40,819 bases of DNA from CBDUQI01 sp965369325 (GTDB lineage: Bacteria > Pseudomonadota > Gammaproteobacteria > Steroidobacterales > JBCBZW01): contig CBDUQI010000025.1 of assembly GCA_965369325.1 (NCBI GenBank), positions 1-40,819 of the forward strand, in the 5' to 3' direction. Under the pieces are notes generated by a model that saw only the letters and a list, made by a program, of their open reading frames with translations, was not told the DNA's origin and searched no databases. Positions 16,538 through 25,316 of the stretch are shown piece by piece; position 1 is the stretch's first letter; every line of letters starts with the position of its first letter. A program made the translations under genes and the position numbers.

Positions 16538-16693
16538 ATGACATCGCGAAGAGAGATTCTGAAGTTTTCGACGTTGGCCGGAGTCACATGCGCGATACCT
16601 GCCGGGTTGCTACATGCAGCGAATCATGGGGGGCTGAGCACTCGTGCCATACCGAAGACCGGCGAGAAAGCAAACAAAGACAAGTCAGACTGA
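16538..16693 (+). pseudogene. Truncated Tat aldo/keto-reductase remnant (51 aa)
   Basis: A short frame with a good ribosome-binding site (AGAGGA at 16525-16530). It encodes a full twin-arginine signal (TSRREILKFSTLAGVTCAIP ... LLHAA) followed by LSTRAIPKTGEK and a lysine-rich tail to TGA. Tat-exported aldo/keto reductases start their mature part with TRxIPxTGExLPxxGLGT; here the frame matches up to TGE and then diverges and stops. The rest of the enzyme is absent. It is most simply the 5' stub of a deleted gene. The retained signal and ribosome-binding site mean a small exported peptide could still be made. The lipoprotein gene starts 10 nt later. Confidence 0.65.
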
Positions 16694-16703
16694 TCATAAG
16701 AGT

Positions 16704-17537
16704 ATGACCATTCTCTCGAAAAAAGTGACATTGATTCTCGTATCAGTTTTATGGCTTGGCGGGTGCCTCGCTAAGGACCAGCAAACGGTTCGATTCACTC
16801 ATGGCACAGATGAATCTGCGGGGGGCGGGCCCGCGTACGTTATTTCAACTCCATCAGCGATCTACTACCTGGAAGAGGAAGGCGGTGGCTTGTCGAGCAT
16901 GCTCGATCCGGACGGCGTGGACTGGCTGGGCTTTCACAGCGAAGAGGGTTCGGGATGGAAAGGTGAATACCGTGGTTTCCCCAATGCAATTCATCGCCAG
17001 GATGGAAACTACTTTCATGCAATGAATGCTGGAACCGATCCATCAAGTTCGGTAGTCGAAATTGAGTCCGGGCAACACGTTCGTATCACATTTACTTCAG
17101 GCAATGGCCAGTGGCAGGGGCAGTGGGACTTCTACCCCGATCGCTGTGACTTCACGATGAAAAGAGTTAGCCCAGGTTACAAATATTGGGTGCAGTATGA
17201 AGGAGTGCCTGGTGGTGAAATGGATGCCACTGATTATTGGTATGCCTCTGCCGACAACGAATACCATCCGATTGAAGAGCAGTTTATTGGCGATCTGCCC
17301 TCCCCCGAGTGGATGGCTTTTGGAGACCAGGATTCGTCCCGTATGTTGTACGTCCTGCATCACGAGGACGATGACTATCCGGACGATTACGTCAGCAGGC
17401 CCTATATGACCGTGTTGGGTTTTGGTCGCCAAAACAAGGATAAGTTTCTCAACACCGCGCAAACCTTTTCCATTGGCTTCGTAGAGTCGACGAATTATTC
17501 GGTGGTTGATCGGGCTATCAGGCAGATCCTCGACTAG
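16704..17537 (+). CDS. Predicted lipoprotein, secreted, function unknown
   Basis: About 277 residues. The signal peptide ends in the lipobox LGGC (MTILSKKVTLILVSVLWLGGC), so it is a periplasmic-face or outer-membrane lipoprotein. The mature protein is beta-rich, with many aromatic and acidic residues (YYLEEEGGGLSSMLDPDG, WQGQWDFYPDRCDFTMKR, WVQYEGVPGGEMDATDYWY). This looks like a carbohydrate-active or carbohydrate-binding beta-sandwich, but I cannot assign a family. It starts 10 nt after the truncated Tat gene and overlaps the convergent symporter gene by 20 bp at the 3' ends. ATG at 16704 is chosen because it gives the lipoprotein signal. Confidence 0.82.
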   Translation: MTILSKKVTLILVSVLWLGGCLAKDQQTVRFTHGTDESAGGGPAYVISTPSAIYYLEEEGGGLSSMLDPDGVDWLGFHSEEGSGWKGEYRGFPNAIHRQDGNYFHAMNAGTDPSSSVVEIESGQHVRITFTSGNGQWQGQWDFYPDRCDFTMKRVSPGYKYWVQYEGVPGGEMDATDYWYASADNEYHPIEEQFIGDLPSPEWMAFGDQDSSRMLYVLHHEDDDYPDDYVSRPYMTVLGFGRQNKDKFLNTAQTFSIGFVESTNYSVVDRAIRQILD

Positions 17538-19293
17538 CTGAATGCCTGTTACCCGATGCGCGGGCGCTTTTCTTCAGTCCCATGCCGGTGAGCAGTATCG
17601 ACGCAGAACAAACTGCAAAGAGCAGGCGGCCCCAGCCTGGATTTGGGATCAGCGTCATCAGGGACATACCCGCTCCCATAATAATGACCATCGTTCCCAG
17701 CTTCTCCCTTTGCTGCCGGTCATACGCGTTTTGCTTGTCGTCGGAAACAACGGGGGTTTCAAAGTCGACGAAGAATTTTTCTGTTTCCAGCCTGTGTGGA
17801 TCTTTTTCTTCCTTGTAAACGAGAGTCGTCGCACAGAAAAAAGCAGCCGTAATAAATAGGTGTGCACCGATGGTCAGTACCAGGTTTAACTCGCTGGCCT
17901 CACGCCGGGTAAGTTCTTCGATACCAATCCAGGCCGCGAATACGTCGGCCGTGATTACATTCGCGACCAACCACGAAACGCTAAAACCCAGAGCGACGGT
18001 AACCCAGGGTGCCCAGGAGGGTGTTTTCTTGACAATCATTCCGAACATCAGTGGAATCAAAAGTGGCATCTGAATCATTGTCGTTACCGACATCATCAGG
18101 TCGAAAAGACTGAGATCCTTTAAGGAGCGGAAGAACAGGGCCGTGAAAATTACCAGGACGCCGTTAATGAGGCTGACGAGTTTTCCAACCTGGAGCTGTC
18201 GTTTGTCGTTCGACGCGCCGCCCTTTTTTGCGACCAAGGGCTGATAGACGCTGCGCACGAAGATCCCAGCGGTCTTATTAAGTGCCGAATCCATGGACGA
18301 CATTGTGGCAGCGAATAGTCCGGCAACTAGCAGACCGACAGTGCCTGTCGGCATTACGGCCTTTGTGAATACTAGATACACCGAGTCCGCTGCCTTGCCA
18401 CCCAGACCGACGTAGGCGTCGGCGGCGTCCGGGTACAAAACGGCTGTCGCCCAGGGCGGTATGAAAAACACGATACTGCCTACACCCATCAGCACTGTGG
18501 TTAAGAGCGCCGCTTTTTTTGCATTAGCTGAATCTCTGGCGGTCAGGAATCTATACGAGTCGTTCAGATTCATTACGGTGATCAGCTGTTTTGGCAGGAA
18601 GAACAGGAATGTGCAGAAAAGTAACAGGCCATAGTTCATGTTCGGGCCCATGACAAACCCTGACGGGAAGTTCTTGATCAGCTCCACCGGCCCGCCAACC
18701 GCGACGAGCGCCACGATCGCGCAAGCGACCGATACCAGCGCGACAACCAACGTTTGGATGAAGTCCGATGCGACGACTCCCCATGCGCCAGAAATAACCG
18801 AGACGAACAGCACGGTGAGTCCGGTCGCGATGATTGTCATGCTGATGTCTGCCTCGAAGAAGGCGCTCGTGAAAACACCGAGGGCGTTCAGCCAGACCCC
18901 GGCGTTGATAATGCTAAAGAGGATAATCGCCCAGGAAAAAAACTGCTCATTCTGGTTGCCGAAACGCCGCTTGATACCCTCTGTCGGCGTATCCACCCGC
19001 ATCTGTCGAAAACGCTGAGAAAAGTAAGCCCAGCCGCAAAAATAGGCAAACGTATTGCCAAAGAAGACGAGGCTTATTGCAAATCCATCGTTAAAAGCTT
19101 TGCCCGCAGCCCCGGTGAAGGTCCAAGCTGAAAACTGGGCCATGAAAGCCGCAGAGCCTACCATCCACCACAGCATTCTTCCGCCGCCGCGAAAGTAGTC
19201 GCTGGTGGAGTTCTTGGCCATTTTTTTGAAGGCAAAACCAATGCCTACAATCAGCAAGAAGTAACCGGCGATAACGATGTATTCGTAGATCAT
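17518..19293 (-). CDS. Na+/solute symporter (SSS family), copy 1
   Basis: A 591-residue membrane protein of the sodium:solute symporter family, about 13-14 helices in the LeuT fold. The N-terminal SDYFRGGGRMLWWMVGSAAF and QFSAWTFTGAAGKAFNDG are typical of SSS sugar and sugar-acid transporters. It closely resembles the symporter at 22063-23874 over the same segments, so the two are paralogues. Its start is 12 nt after the Gfo/Idh/MocA stop, placing it last in the minus-strand RraA-dehydrogenase-symporter operon. It probably imports the uronate, aldonate or related sugar handled by those enzymes (inference). Confidence 0.93.
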   Translation of the reverse strand: MIYEYIVIAGYFLLIVGIGFAFKKMAKNSTSDYFRGGGRMLWWMVGSAAFMAQFSAWTFTGAAGKAFNDGFAISLVFFGNTFAYFCGWAYFSQRFRQMRVDTPTEGIKRRFGNQNEQFFSWAIILFSIINAGVWLNALGVFTSAFFEADISMTIIATGLTVLFVSVISGAWGVVASDFIQTLVVALVSVACAIVALVAVGGPVELIKNFPSGFVMGPNMNYGLLLFCTFLFFLPKQLITVMNLNDSYRFLTARDSANAKKAALLTTVLMGVGSIVFFIPPWATAVLYPDAADAYVGLGGKAADSVYLVFTKAVMPTGTVGLLVAGLFAATMSSMDSALNKTAGIFVRSVYQPLVAKKGGASNDKRQLQVGKLVSLINGVLVIFTALFFRSLKDLSLFDLMMSVTTMIQMPLLIPLMFGMIVKKTPSWAPWVTVALGFSVSWLVANVITADVFAAWIGIEELTRREASELNLVLTIGAHLFITAAFFCATTLVYKEEKDPHRLETEKFFVDFETPVVSDDKQNAYDRQQREKLGTMVIIMGAGMSLMTLIPNPGWGRLLFAVCSASILLTGMGLKKSARASGNRHSASRGSA

Positions 19294-19305
19294 GCTATCG
19301 CCTTC

Positions 19306-20448
19306 CTACTGAAGATGGCGCACATCGACCCAGCGATCGTTCTTGCGAATCACATCTATAATCTGTTGGTAGAGACTTCCTTCTTTAAACGTCTGATACG
19401 GAGAAACCGGAATACCCTTGATATCTTTGACAAACTCACGAACAAGATAGGTCCAGTTGCGCTGGGTATCGTCGGCGATGTTGGGTACCGACGATGCGAT
19501 TTCATCTGGTAGTGGTACTTCACGCCAGGCCAGGCCGTCGTCATTCAGGTACAACGGGCCGCTCCCGTAGTGCCCTTTGATATAGATAGCTCCTTCGCTG
19601 CCGTAGAACACAATATGATCTTCATTGAATCGGGGATGCATGCCACCATGTTTGCACAATACTGAAACCGGAGATTTCGCAGGGTAGCGGCTTTGCAACT
19701 GAGCCAGCACAGTATAGGACCACTCGACATCGGTATCGGCCCACTGAAGTTTCGGATCATGGATGTCTTGCGGAATGAAATCCCGTCGCGTCTTGAAGTT
19801 GTGCACACCCTCAACGATAGGAGCCACCTGCATGTCGTTTCGTACTTCACCGCTGACGGCAAGAATTTTTTCGCCGATGACGCAGGTTACGATCGACAGC
19901 ACATGTGTGAAGTTGTTGTTAAGGCGTCCGCCGCCTGTGTCTTTTCGATGCGACCAGCCAAACGGAATGTAACGTTCCAGATTGAAATGGGAAATGCTTT
20001 CAACCTCGAGTGGTTCGCCTATGGCTCCATCTGCGACTAGTTGCCTCGCGTGCAGAACTTCAGGCATATAACGAAAGCTGGATGCGAAAGCTGTTTTAAC
20101 CCCCTTGGCGACAGCCAGTTCGTAAAGCTCCCTGGCGCTTTCGCCACTTTCAGTCAACGGTTTGTCACAGAAAACATGGCATCCATATTCAATGGCCTTT
20201 TCTATCGGTTCGACATGGGCGCCGCCTGGTGTTCCTATCGAAACGATATCGGGTTCGCAGTCACGAAGCGCTTGGTCCCAGTCGAGGCCTGCATAGGGAA
20301 TGCCGAGCTTTTCCGCAACTTCGCAAACGACTTTTTCGGTTCGGCCCACCATTCCGACGACTTCGGCGGAGGCATCCCGGAACGCCTGTGTGTGGCCCTG
20401 ACCTGCAAAGCCTGTTCCGCAAATCAACACCTTTGGCTTCTGATTCAT
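19306..20448 (-). CDS. Gfo/Idh/MocA-family NAD(P)-dependent oxidoreductase
   Basis: About 380 residues. The N-terminal Rossmann domain has VLICGTGFAGQGH, IVSIGTPGGAH and the family motif as CDKPLTE (usually EKP). The C-terminal alpha/beta domain follows, with HFNLERYIPFGWSHRKDTGGG near the substrate site. Such enzymes oxidise or epimerise sugars, inositols and glycosides using NAD(P). ATG at 20448 with GGGA 6-9 nt upstream gives the expected N-terminus. It lies between the RraA-like and symporter genes on the same strand, so it most likely oxidises an imported sugar or sugar acid. Substrate unknown. Confidence 0.92.
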   Translation of the reverse strand: MNQKPKVLICGTGFAGQGHTQAFRDASAEVVGMVGRTEKVVCEVAEKLGIPYAGLDWDQALRDCEPDIVSIGTPGGAHVEPIEKAIEYGCHVFCDKPLTESGESARELYELAVAKGVKTAFASSFRYMPEVLHARQLVADGAIGEPLEVESISHFNLERYIPFGWSHRKDTGGGRLNNNFTHVLSIVTCVIGEKILAVSGEVRNDMQVAPIVEGVHNFKTRRDFIPQDIHDPKLQWADTDVEWSYTVLAQLQSRYPAKSPVSVLCKHGGMHPRFNEDHIVFYGSEGAIYIKGHYGSGPLYLNDDGLAWREVPLPDEIASSVPNIADDTQRNWTYLVREFVKDIKGIPVSPYQTFKEGSLYQQIIDVIRKNDRWVDVRHLQ

Positions 20449-20483
20449 ATTTTTCCCGTTGGTTTCCTCTTCAGGAGTTTTAT

Positions 20484-21188
20484 CTAGCCTTGCTCGGCGA
20501 GCCACGATTCGTAACGGGCGCGAGTTTCCTCATTCATGGGGTAAAGGCCAATAATTGACGCACCGGCTTTTACTTGGTCCACGACCCAAGCCTCATACGG
20601 TTCCATTTCTTTTGCTTCGGCCGCGATTTCATCTGCCATTTCGGCCGGAATGATGATCACACCGTCCCCGTCGCCCACCGCAATGTCGTTCGGAAACACA
20701 GCGACCCCCCCGCAGCCGATGGGGACATTCAGATCCAATGCCTGGTGCTTGGTCAAGTTCGTTGGAGCCGAGGGCTTGGCGCAGAACGACGGCATATCCA
20801 GTTTGGCAATCTCTTCCGCATCGCGCAGGCCGCCGTCGGTGACCACGCCGGCGCAACCGCGCACCTGCAACCGCGTGGCCAATATGGATCCGGCAGAAGC
20901 GGCGCTTGCATCAAAGCGGCAGTCCATGACCAAAACATGGCCTTCGGGGATTTCTTCGACGGCACGTCGTTGTGGATGTTCAGGGTCGCGAAATACTTCA
21001 ATAGGATTCAGGTCTTCGCGCGCTGGAATGTAACGCAATGTGTAAACGGGACCGACCATTCGCCCTCGGGGAGGGTTTATGCGGCCAACATTCTGCACAA
21101 ACTGGTTTCGAAGCCCGCGCTTGAACAGCAGCGTTGCAATGCTGGCGGTACTTGTGTTTTCCAAGACTGATTTGGTTTCTGGCGTCAT
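20484..21188 (-). CDS. RraA-like/HMG-aldolase family protein
   Basis: About 234 residues of the RraA/4-hydroxy-4-methyl-2-oxoglutarate aldolase family. Key sequence: GCAGVVTDGGLRDAEEI, whose Arg-Asp pair corresponds to the catalytic and metal-binding residues of true HMG aldolases. Their presence supports enzyme activity rather than RNase-E-regulator function. Downstream VAVGDGDGVIIIP is also typical. In sugar-acid clusters such proteins probably cleave or decarboxylate 2-keto-3-deoxy or oxaloacetate-like products. Start ATG at 21188; an in-frame TTG at 21203 is the alternative. It is the first gene of the minus-strand operon, divergent from the GntR regulator by 77 bp. Confidence 0.9.
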   Translation of the reverse strand: MTPETKSVLENTSTASIATLLFKRGLRNQFVQNVGRINPPRGRMVGPVYTLRYIPAREDLNPIEVFRDPEHPQRRAVEEIPEGHVLVMDCRFDASAASAGSILATRLQVRGCAGVVTDGGLRDAEEIAKLDMPSFCAKPSAPTNLTKHQALDLNVPIGCGGVAVFPNDIAVGDGDGVIIIPAEMADEIAAEAKEMEPYEAWVVDQVKAGASIIGLYPMNEETRARYESWLAEQG

Positions 21189-21225
21189 GACTGTAGATCT
21201 CAAGGTGCAACCGCTACGGGAATGA

Positions 21226-21253
21226 AATATATCAAATGAGTATCTAATATATT
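21226..21253. promoter_or_regulatory. Candidate GntR operator in the RraA/GntR divergent promoter
   Basis: The 77-bp gap between the RraA-like and GntR genes contains an AT-rich inverted repeat: AATATAT at 21226-21232 and ATATATT at 21247-21253. Inside the left half, TATATCAAATGA (21228-21239) recurs with one change as TATATCATATGA at 25317-25328 before the YghX-like gene. This is the natural site for autoregulation by the adjacent GntR protein. Confidence 0.5.
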
Positions 21254-21265
21254 ACCCTAGTCCGC

Positions 21266-22060
21266 ATGAAAGAACTCACATTTGATGTGCGCCCGCTGGC
21301 TGAGGTTCTGGCGGCAAGTGATTTGACCGGTGTGGGCAGTCTGGTCGAGCAAGTCTATGCGTTGTTGCGCAAGTCAATCATCAATTTGTCCTTGCCGCCG
21401 GAATCGGCGCTCGTGGAACAGGAAGTGGCGAGTGTGCTCAAGGTGAGCAAAACGCCGGTTCGCGAGGCGATTATCAGGCTTTCGCGTGAGCGGCTCGTGC
21501 ACGTCGCCCCGAAAAGCGGAAGTTTTGTGACTGCTATAAGTCTTGACCGATATTTTGAGGCTTGTTTTGTGCGCACTCAATTGGAGGTGGGGTGTGTACG
21601 GCGCCTGGCAACCCAAGGCGTCAGTATCGCAGACCAAGTCAGGCTTCGCGCACTCATAACGGAGCAAGAACAAGCGCTGCAAAAAGATGACGACGTCAGT
21701 TTCTTTCAACTGGATGAGTCGCTGCACCGGTGTCTGTTTGATGTGGCTGGATTGTCCGGCGTGTGGCAGGTGATGAATGACGCCAAGGCGGAAATGGACA
21801 GAGTTCGTCATCTGAAACGCTCGTTCGGTATCCGACAAGGCAAGTTGGTTATTGAGGAACATGGCGAAATCATAGACGCCATTGTGGATCGCGAGCCTGC
21901 GCGAGCCGAGCGGGCGTTGCTGAATAACATAGGCGCCGTGGAAGATGAGATTATTCTAATTTCAGAAACCCCGTTACTTTTGCGAACAATCGAAGATTTG
22001 AACAAAATTGTCGTGCTGGATCGAAGGGGCCGCGGTAGCAAGAAGATTGCGAAGGCGTAG
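21266..22060 (+). CDS. GntR-family transcriptional regulator with FCD domain
   Basis: A 264-residue regulator. Residues about 25-95 form the winged helix-turn-helix (LVEQEVASVLKVSKTPVREA is the GntR recognition region). Residues about 100-240 are the all-helical FCD ligand domain, with RTQLEVGCVRRLA, DESLHRCLF and a late EHGEIIDAI His that could help bind metal and a sugar-acid ligand. FadR-subfamily regulators of this kind control uronate and aldonate catabolism. It is divergent from the RraA operon and its stop is 2 nt before the second symporter, so it probably controls both directions. Extra N-terminal residues (about 25) precede the usual wHTH start. Confidence 0.93.
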   Translation: MKELTFDVRPLAEVLAASDLTGVGSLVEQVYALLRKSIINLSLPPESALVEQEVASVLKVSKTPVREAIIRLSRERLVHVAPKSGSFVTAISLDRYFEACFVRTQLEVGCVRRLATQGVSIADQVRLRALITEQEQALQKDDDVSFFQLDESLHRCLFDVAGLSGVWQVMNDAKAEMDRVRHLKRSFGIRQGKLVIEEHGEIIDAIVDREPARAERALLNNIGAVEDEIILISETPLLLRTIEDLNKIVVLDRRGRGSKKIAKA

Positions 22061-22062
22061 GT

Positions 22063-23874
22063 ATGGATCTGAACGTGTCCGTTGTCTTGATCTATTTCGT
22101 CTTTCTAATAGTGATCGGTTGGGCATTTAGAAACCTGACATCGAACACCAGTGACTACTTTAGGGGCGGCGGCAATGTTCTGTGGTGGATGGTAGGTGCC
22201 TCCGCATTCATGACGCAGTTCTCGTCATGGACATTCACAGGTGCCGCAGGAAAGGCTTATACAGACGGGCTCGCCGTGGCATTCATATTCGTCGGCAATG
22301 CCCTGGGGTTCTTTTTTAACTATCTGTATTTCGCGCCACGCTTCCGTCAAATGCGCGTAGTGACGGTCATCGAAGCATTACGCCTCAGGTTTGGTAGCAA
22401 GAACGAACAGGTCTTCGCCTGGGTAAGCATGTTTACTACGTCAATTACCGCCGGTATTGGATTGAACGGGTTAGCGATCGTTACCTCTTCTCTATTCGAC
22501 TTCAGTATGGAAGCGACCATTATCGCTACTGGGCTGGTTGTGATAGTTATGTCGGTAACCGGCGGCGCCTGGGCTGTAATCGCATCCGATTTCATGCAGA
22601 TGATCGTCATCATGGCCGTCACTATTTCTTGCGCAGTAGTCGGCATCTATCATGCTGGCGGCATAACTGCGATTGTCGACAATTTCCCAAGCGATTTTGT
22701 GGCGGGCACCGATCTCAACTATATGAGCATTTTCTATATTTGGGCTTTTAGTATTTTTCTAAAACAAATCGGCCTGACTAACAACATCATCTACTCTTAT
22801 CGATACCTGGTTGCGAAAGATTCGACTCACGCACGCAAAGGAGCACTACTTGCCTGCGTATTGATGACCCTGGGGCCGATTATCTGGTTCATACCAGCCT
22901 GGTTTATGGCGGGCTCCGGCGTTGATCTTGCAGGCATGTACCCGGAGCAAGGCAGCAATTACTCTGAAGCTTCGTACCTGGCCTTTGTCGATTTGTACAT
23001 GCCGGCAGGCATGATTGGGTTGTTGGTAGCGGCCATGTTTGCCGCGACGATGAGTTCCATTGATTCGGGTCTGAATCGAAATGCTGGAATAGTTGTCAAG
23101 AATTTTATCCAGCCCGTATTGTTTCCGGATATTTCCGACAAGAATTTGATGATCGTATCGCGGGTGGCGTCAGTTTGTTTCGGCGTACTGATTGTATCCC
23201 TGGCCTTGTTCCTGAACTCCCTCAAGGAATTAAGCCTGTTCGACGCCATGCTGTACATGAGCGCGTTGCTAGGTTTCCCGCAGATGATTCCCAGTTTTCT
23301 GGGCTTTTTCGTGCGAAAAACACCAGATTGGGCGGCATGGGCAACGATGCTGGTCGGTGCAGTAGTATCTTATGTGATCGCCGTAGTCCTGCGGCCAGAG
23401 TACATCGAACAGTGGTTCGGTCTGACCTCACAATTAACCAAGCGAGAGTGGGTCGATTTGGTTGTCGCGATCAGCCTAATCAGTCACGTCGTCATAACGG
23501 GGGGATTCTTCTGCCTGACGACACTTTTCTATAAACGCTTACCGCAGGATCGTGAGTTGGCTGTTGATCGCTTTTTTACGAACATTAATACGCCTTTGCA
23601 CAAGGCCGAGGGCGATCATGTGCACCTGGACAATCGCCAACGCATGCTGCTTGGACGAATGGTTGCCATCGCGGGAATTCTGATCATGGTAATGATGGCT
23701 TTGCCCAATCCATTGTGGGGCCGACTCGTATTTCTAATTTGTGGTGCCGCGGTGTTTGTGGTGGGCTTTATGCTGTTCTCGGCAGTTACAGACGTGCCCG
23801 CCGGTCACGATAGCGATGATGAGGACGTCGACGACGCTGCCGACATTAAGAACCCGCCAAGAATCCAGTCATGA
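22063..23874 (+). CDS. Na+/solute symporter (SSS family), copy 2
   Basis: A 603-residue SSS symporter, co-transcribed with the GntR gene (2-nt gap). It has SDYFRGGGNVLWWMVGASAF and QFSSWTFTGAAGKAYTDG, nearly the same as the copy at 17518-19293, and the Na-site helix MFAATMSSIDSGLN. The final 25 residues are acidic (DSDDEDVDDAADI). Two paralogous importers on either side of one regulator suggest uptake of two related sugars or sugar acids, or of one substrate with different affinities. Substrate unproven. Confidence 0.93.
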   Translation: MDLNVSVVLIYFVFLIVIGWAFRNLTSNTSDYFRGGGNVLWWMVGASAFMTQFSSWTFTGAAGKAYTDGLAVAFIFVGNALGFFFNYLYFAPRFRQMRVVTVIEALRLRFGSKNEQVFAWVSMFTTSITAGIGLNGLAIVTSSLFDFSMEATIIATGLVVIVMSVTGGAWAVIASDFMQMIVIMAVTISCAVVGIYHAGGITAIVDNFPSDFVAGTDLNYMSIFYIWAFSIFLKQIGLTNNIIYSYRYLVAKDSTHARKGALLACVLMTLGPIIWFIPAWFMAGSGVDLAGMYPEQGSNYSEASYLAFVDLYMPAGMIGLLVAAMFAATMSSIDSGLNRNAGIVVKNFIQPVLFPDISDKNLMIVSRVASVCFGVLIVSLALFLNSLKELSLFDAMLYMSALLGFPQMIPSFLGFFVRKTPDWAAWATMLVGAVVSYVIAVVLRPEYIEQWFGLTSQLTKREWVDLVVAISLISHVVITGGFFCLTTLFYKRLPQDRELAVDRFFTNINTPLHKAEGDHVHLDNRQRMLLGRMVAIAGILIMVMMALPNPLWGRLVFLICGAAVFVVGFMLFSAVTDVPAGHDSDDEDVDDAADIKNPPRIQS

Positions 23875-23926
23875 AGATTTCGCCAAAGGCGGGATGTTGC
23901 TGGGTCGCGCGGTAACAAGGTATTGC

Positions 23927-23950
23927 GGCCGCCAGAACATCTGGACGGCC
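23927..23950 (+). other. GC-rich stem-loop between symporter and dehydratase genes
   Basis: In the 145-bp gap between the second symporter and the ManD-like gene, GGCCGCCAGA (23927-23936) can pair with TCTGG-A-CGGCC (23940-23950). This makes a 10-bp stem with one bulged A and a 3-nt loop. No T-run follows, so it is more likely an mRNA-stability or attenuation element than a terminator. Confidence 0.4.
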
Positions 23951-24019
23951 AGCTGACGGCGACGATGCAGTTAAGCGGGCGAATTCTCTAGCTAGCGACA
24001 GTTACATGGAGCAACAGAT

Positions 24020-25243
24020 TTGAAGATCACGGGCGCTGAAGTCTTTGTCGGAGGTCCAGGAAAGAACTACGTCACATTGAAAATAGTGACTGACGAGGGA
24101 ATTTATGGCCTGGGAGACGCAACCCTGAATAACAGGGAGACGTTGCCGGCGAAGTTTCTGACGGACTATTTGATTCCCTGTTTGATCGACAAAGATCCAC
24201 GCAACAGTGAGGACATTTGGCAGTATTTTTACCGAGGCGCCTATTTTAGACGTGGACCGGTTGCGATGGCAGCCATCGGTGCTATTGATATGGCGCTGTG
24301 GGACATAAAGGGCAAAATCGCAGGTCTGCCTGTTTACCAGTTACTCGGTGGCAAGAGCCGTGACGGGGCCTTAGTCTACGCCCATGCAACCGGCCATGAC
24401 CTGGACGATCTACTGGAATCAATCGCGCATTACCGATCCTTGGGTTATAGGGCCGTACGAGTGCAGTGTGGCATTCCGGGAATGCCTGCGGGAGGCTACG
24501 GGATCGCAGCAAAGGGTGATGACCGCGAACACTTTATTACGCAGTTTGGCATGCTCCCCGAGACAGAAATCTGGAGCACCGACAAATACCTGCGCTACAT
24601 GCCAACCGTATTTGAGAAAATTCGTGAACGATTTGGCGCAGACCTAAAAATACTGCATGACGTACATCATCGATTGTTGCCGAGAGAAGCGGCGGCATTC
24701 GGCAAAGAAATAGAAAAATACGACTTGTATTGGATGGAAGATCCGACCCCAGCTGATGACCAGTCAGCGCTTAGGCTAATTAGGCAGCACACAACGGTTC
24801 CTATCGCTATCGGGGAGGTTTTTAATTCATTGTGGGACTGCAAGCAGTTGATAGAAGAGGAGTTGATCGACTTCATTCGCGTCTCAGTGACCTATGCAGG
24901 TGGTCCTACGCACGTTAGACGGATAATCGAACTTGCAGCGCTACACAATGTTAGAACCGGTTTTCACGGAGCGCCAAGTCATTCCCCGATATCAATGGCC
25001 GCGCAAGGCCATATGAATTTGTGGGCGCCCAACTTTGGTATTCAGGAATACCTGGTGTTAGGTACAGCTGAGTGCGATGCGCTATTTCCCTCTGAGCATT
25101 ACTACGAAGATGGAATGTTTCACGTTAGTGATGGACCTGGACTCGGTGTGGACTTTAATGAAAATGAAGCGAAGCGCTACTGCTTCGAGCGCCGCTACCA
25201 TCCGGTAGTACGTTTACAAGACGGTACTATGTGGAACTACTAA
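24020..25243 (+). CDS. manD: ManD-family sugar-acid dehydratase (enolase superfamily)
   Basis: A 407-residue enolase-superfamily enzyme clearly of the D-mannonate dehydratase (RspA/ManD) family, normally converting D-mannonate or D-gluconate to 2-keto-3-deoxygluconate with Mg2+. Seen: LYWMEDPTPADDQ and IAIGEVFNSLWDC (metal-ligand strands), HDVHHRL (acid/base region), PNFGIQEY and the end DGTMW. Start is TTG at 24020 with GGAG 8 nt upstream; it yields the family-typical MKITGAEVF, while the ATG at 24006 is in another frame. The loop HGATDLSP of characterised members reads HGAPSHSP here, so substrate preference may differ. It follows the symporter on the same strand. Confidence 0.92.
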   Translation: MKITGAEVFVGGPGKNYVTLKIVTDEGIYGLGDATLNNRETLPAKFLTDYLIPCLIDKDPRNSEDIWQYFYRGAYFRRGPVAMAAIGAIDMALWDIKGKIAGLPVYQLLGGKSRDGALVYAHATGHDLDDLLESIAHYRSLGYRAVRVQCGIPGMPAGGYGIAAKGDDREHFITQFGMLPETEIWSTDKYLRYMPTVFEKIRERFGADLKILHDVHHRLLPREAAAFGKEIEKYDLYWMEDPTPADDQSALRLIRQHTTVPIAIGEVFNSLWDCKQLIEEELIDFIRVSVTYAGGPTHVRRIIELAALHNVRTGFHGAPSHSPISMAAQGHMNLWAPNFGIQEYLVLGTAECDALFPSEHYYEDGMFHVSDGPGLGVDFNENEAKRYCFERRYHPVVRLQDGTMWNY

Positions 25244-25316
25244 GCAAAAATACGCGCACCAATTTGGGTGCAAGGAAAGGTGTTAAGGTGAGGGCAACAG
25301 GTTAGCGTCCGCCATG

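Noticed and set aside
25256..25271. GCACC-AATTTG-GGTGC hairpin after the ManD-like gene
   Set aside because: Five-bp stem without a T-run; may be chance.
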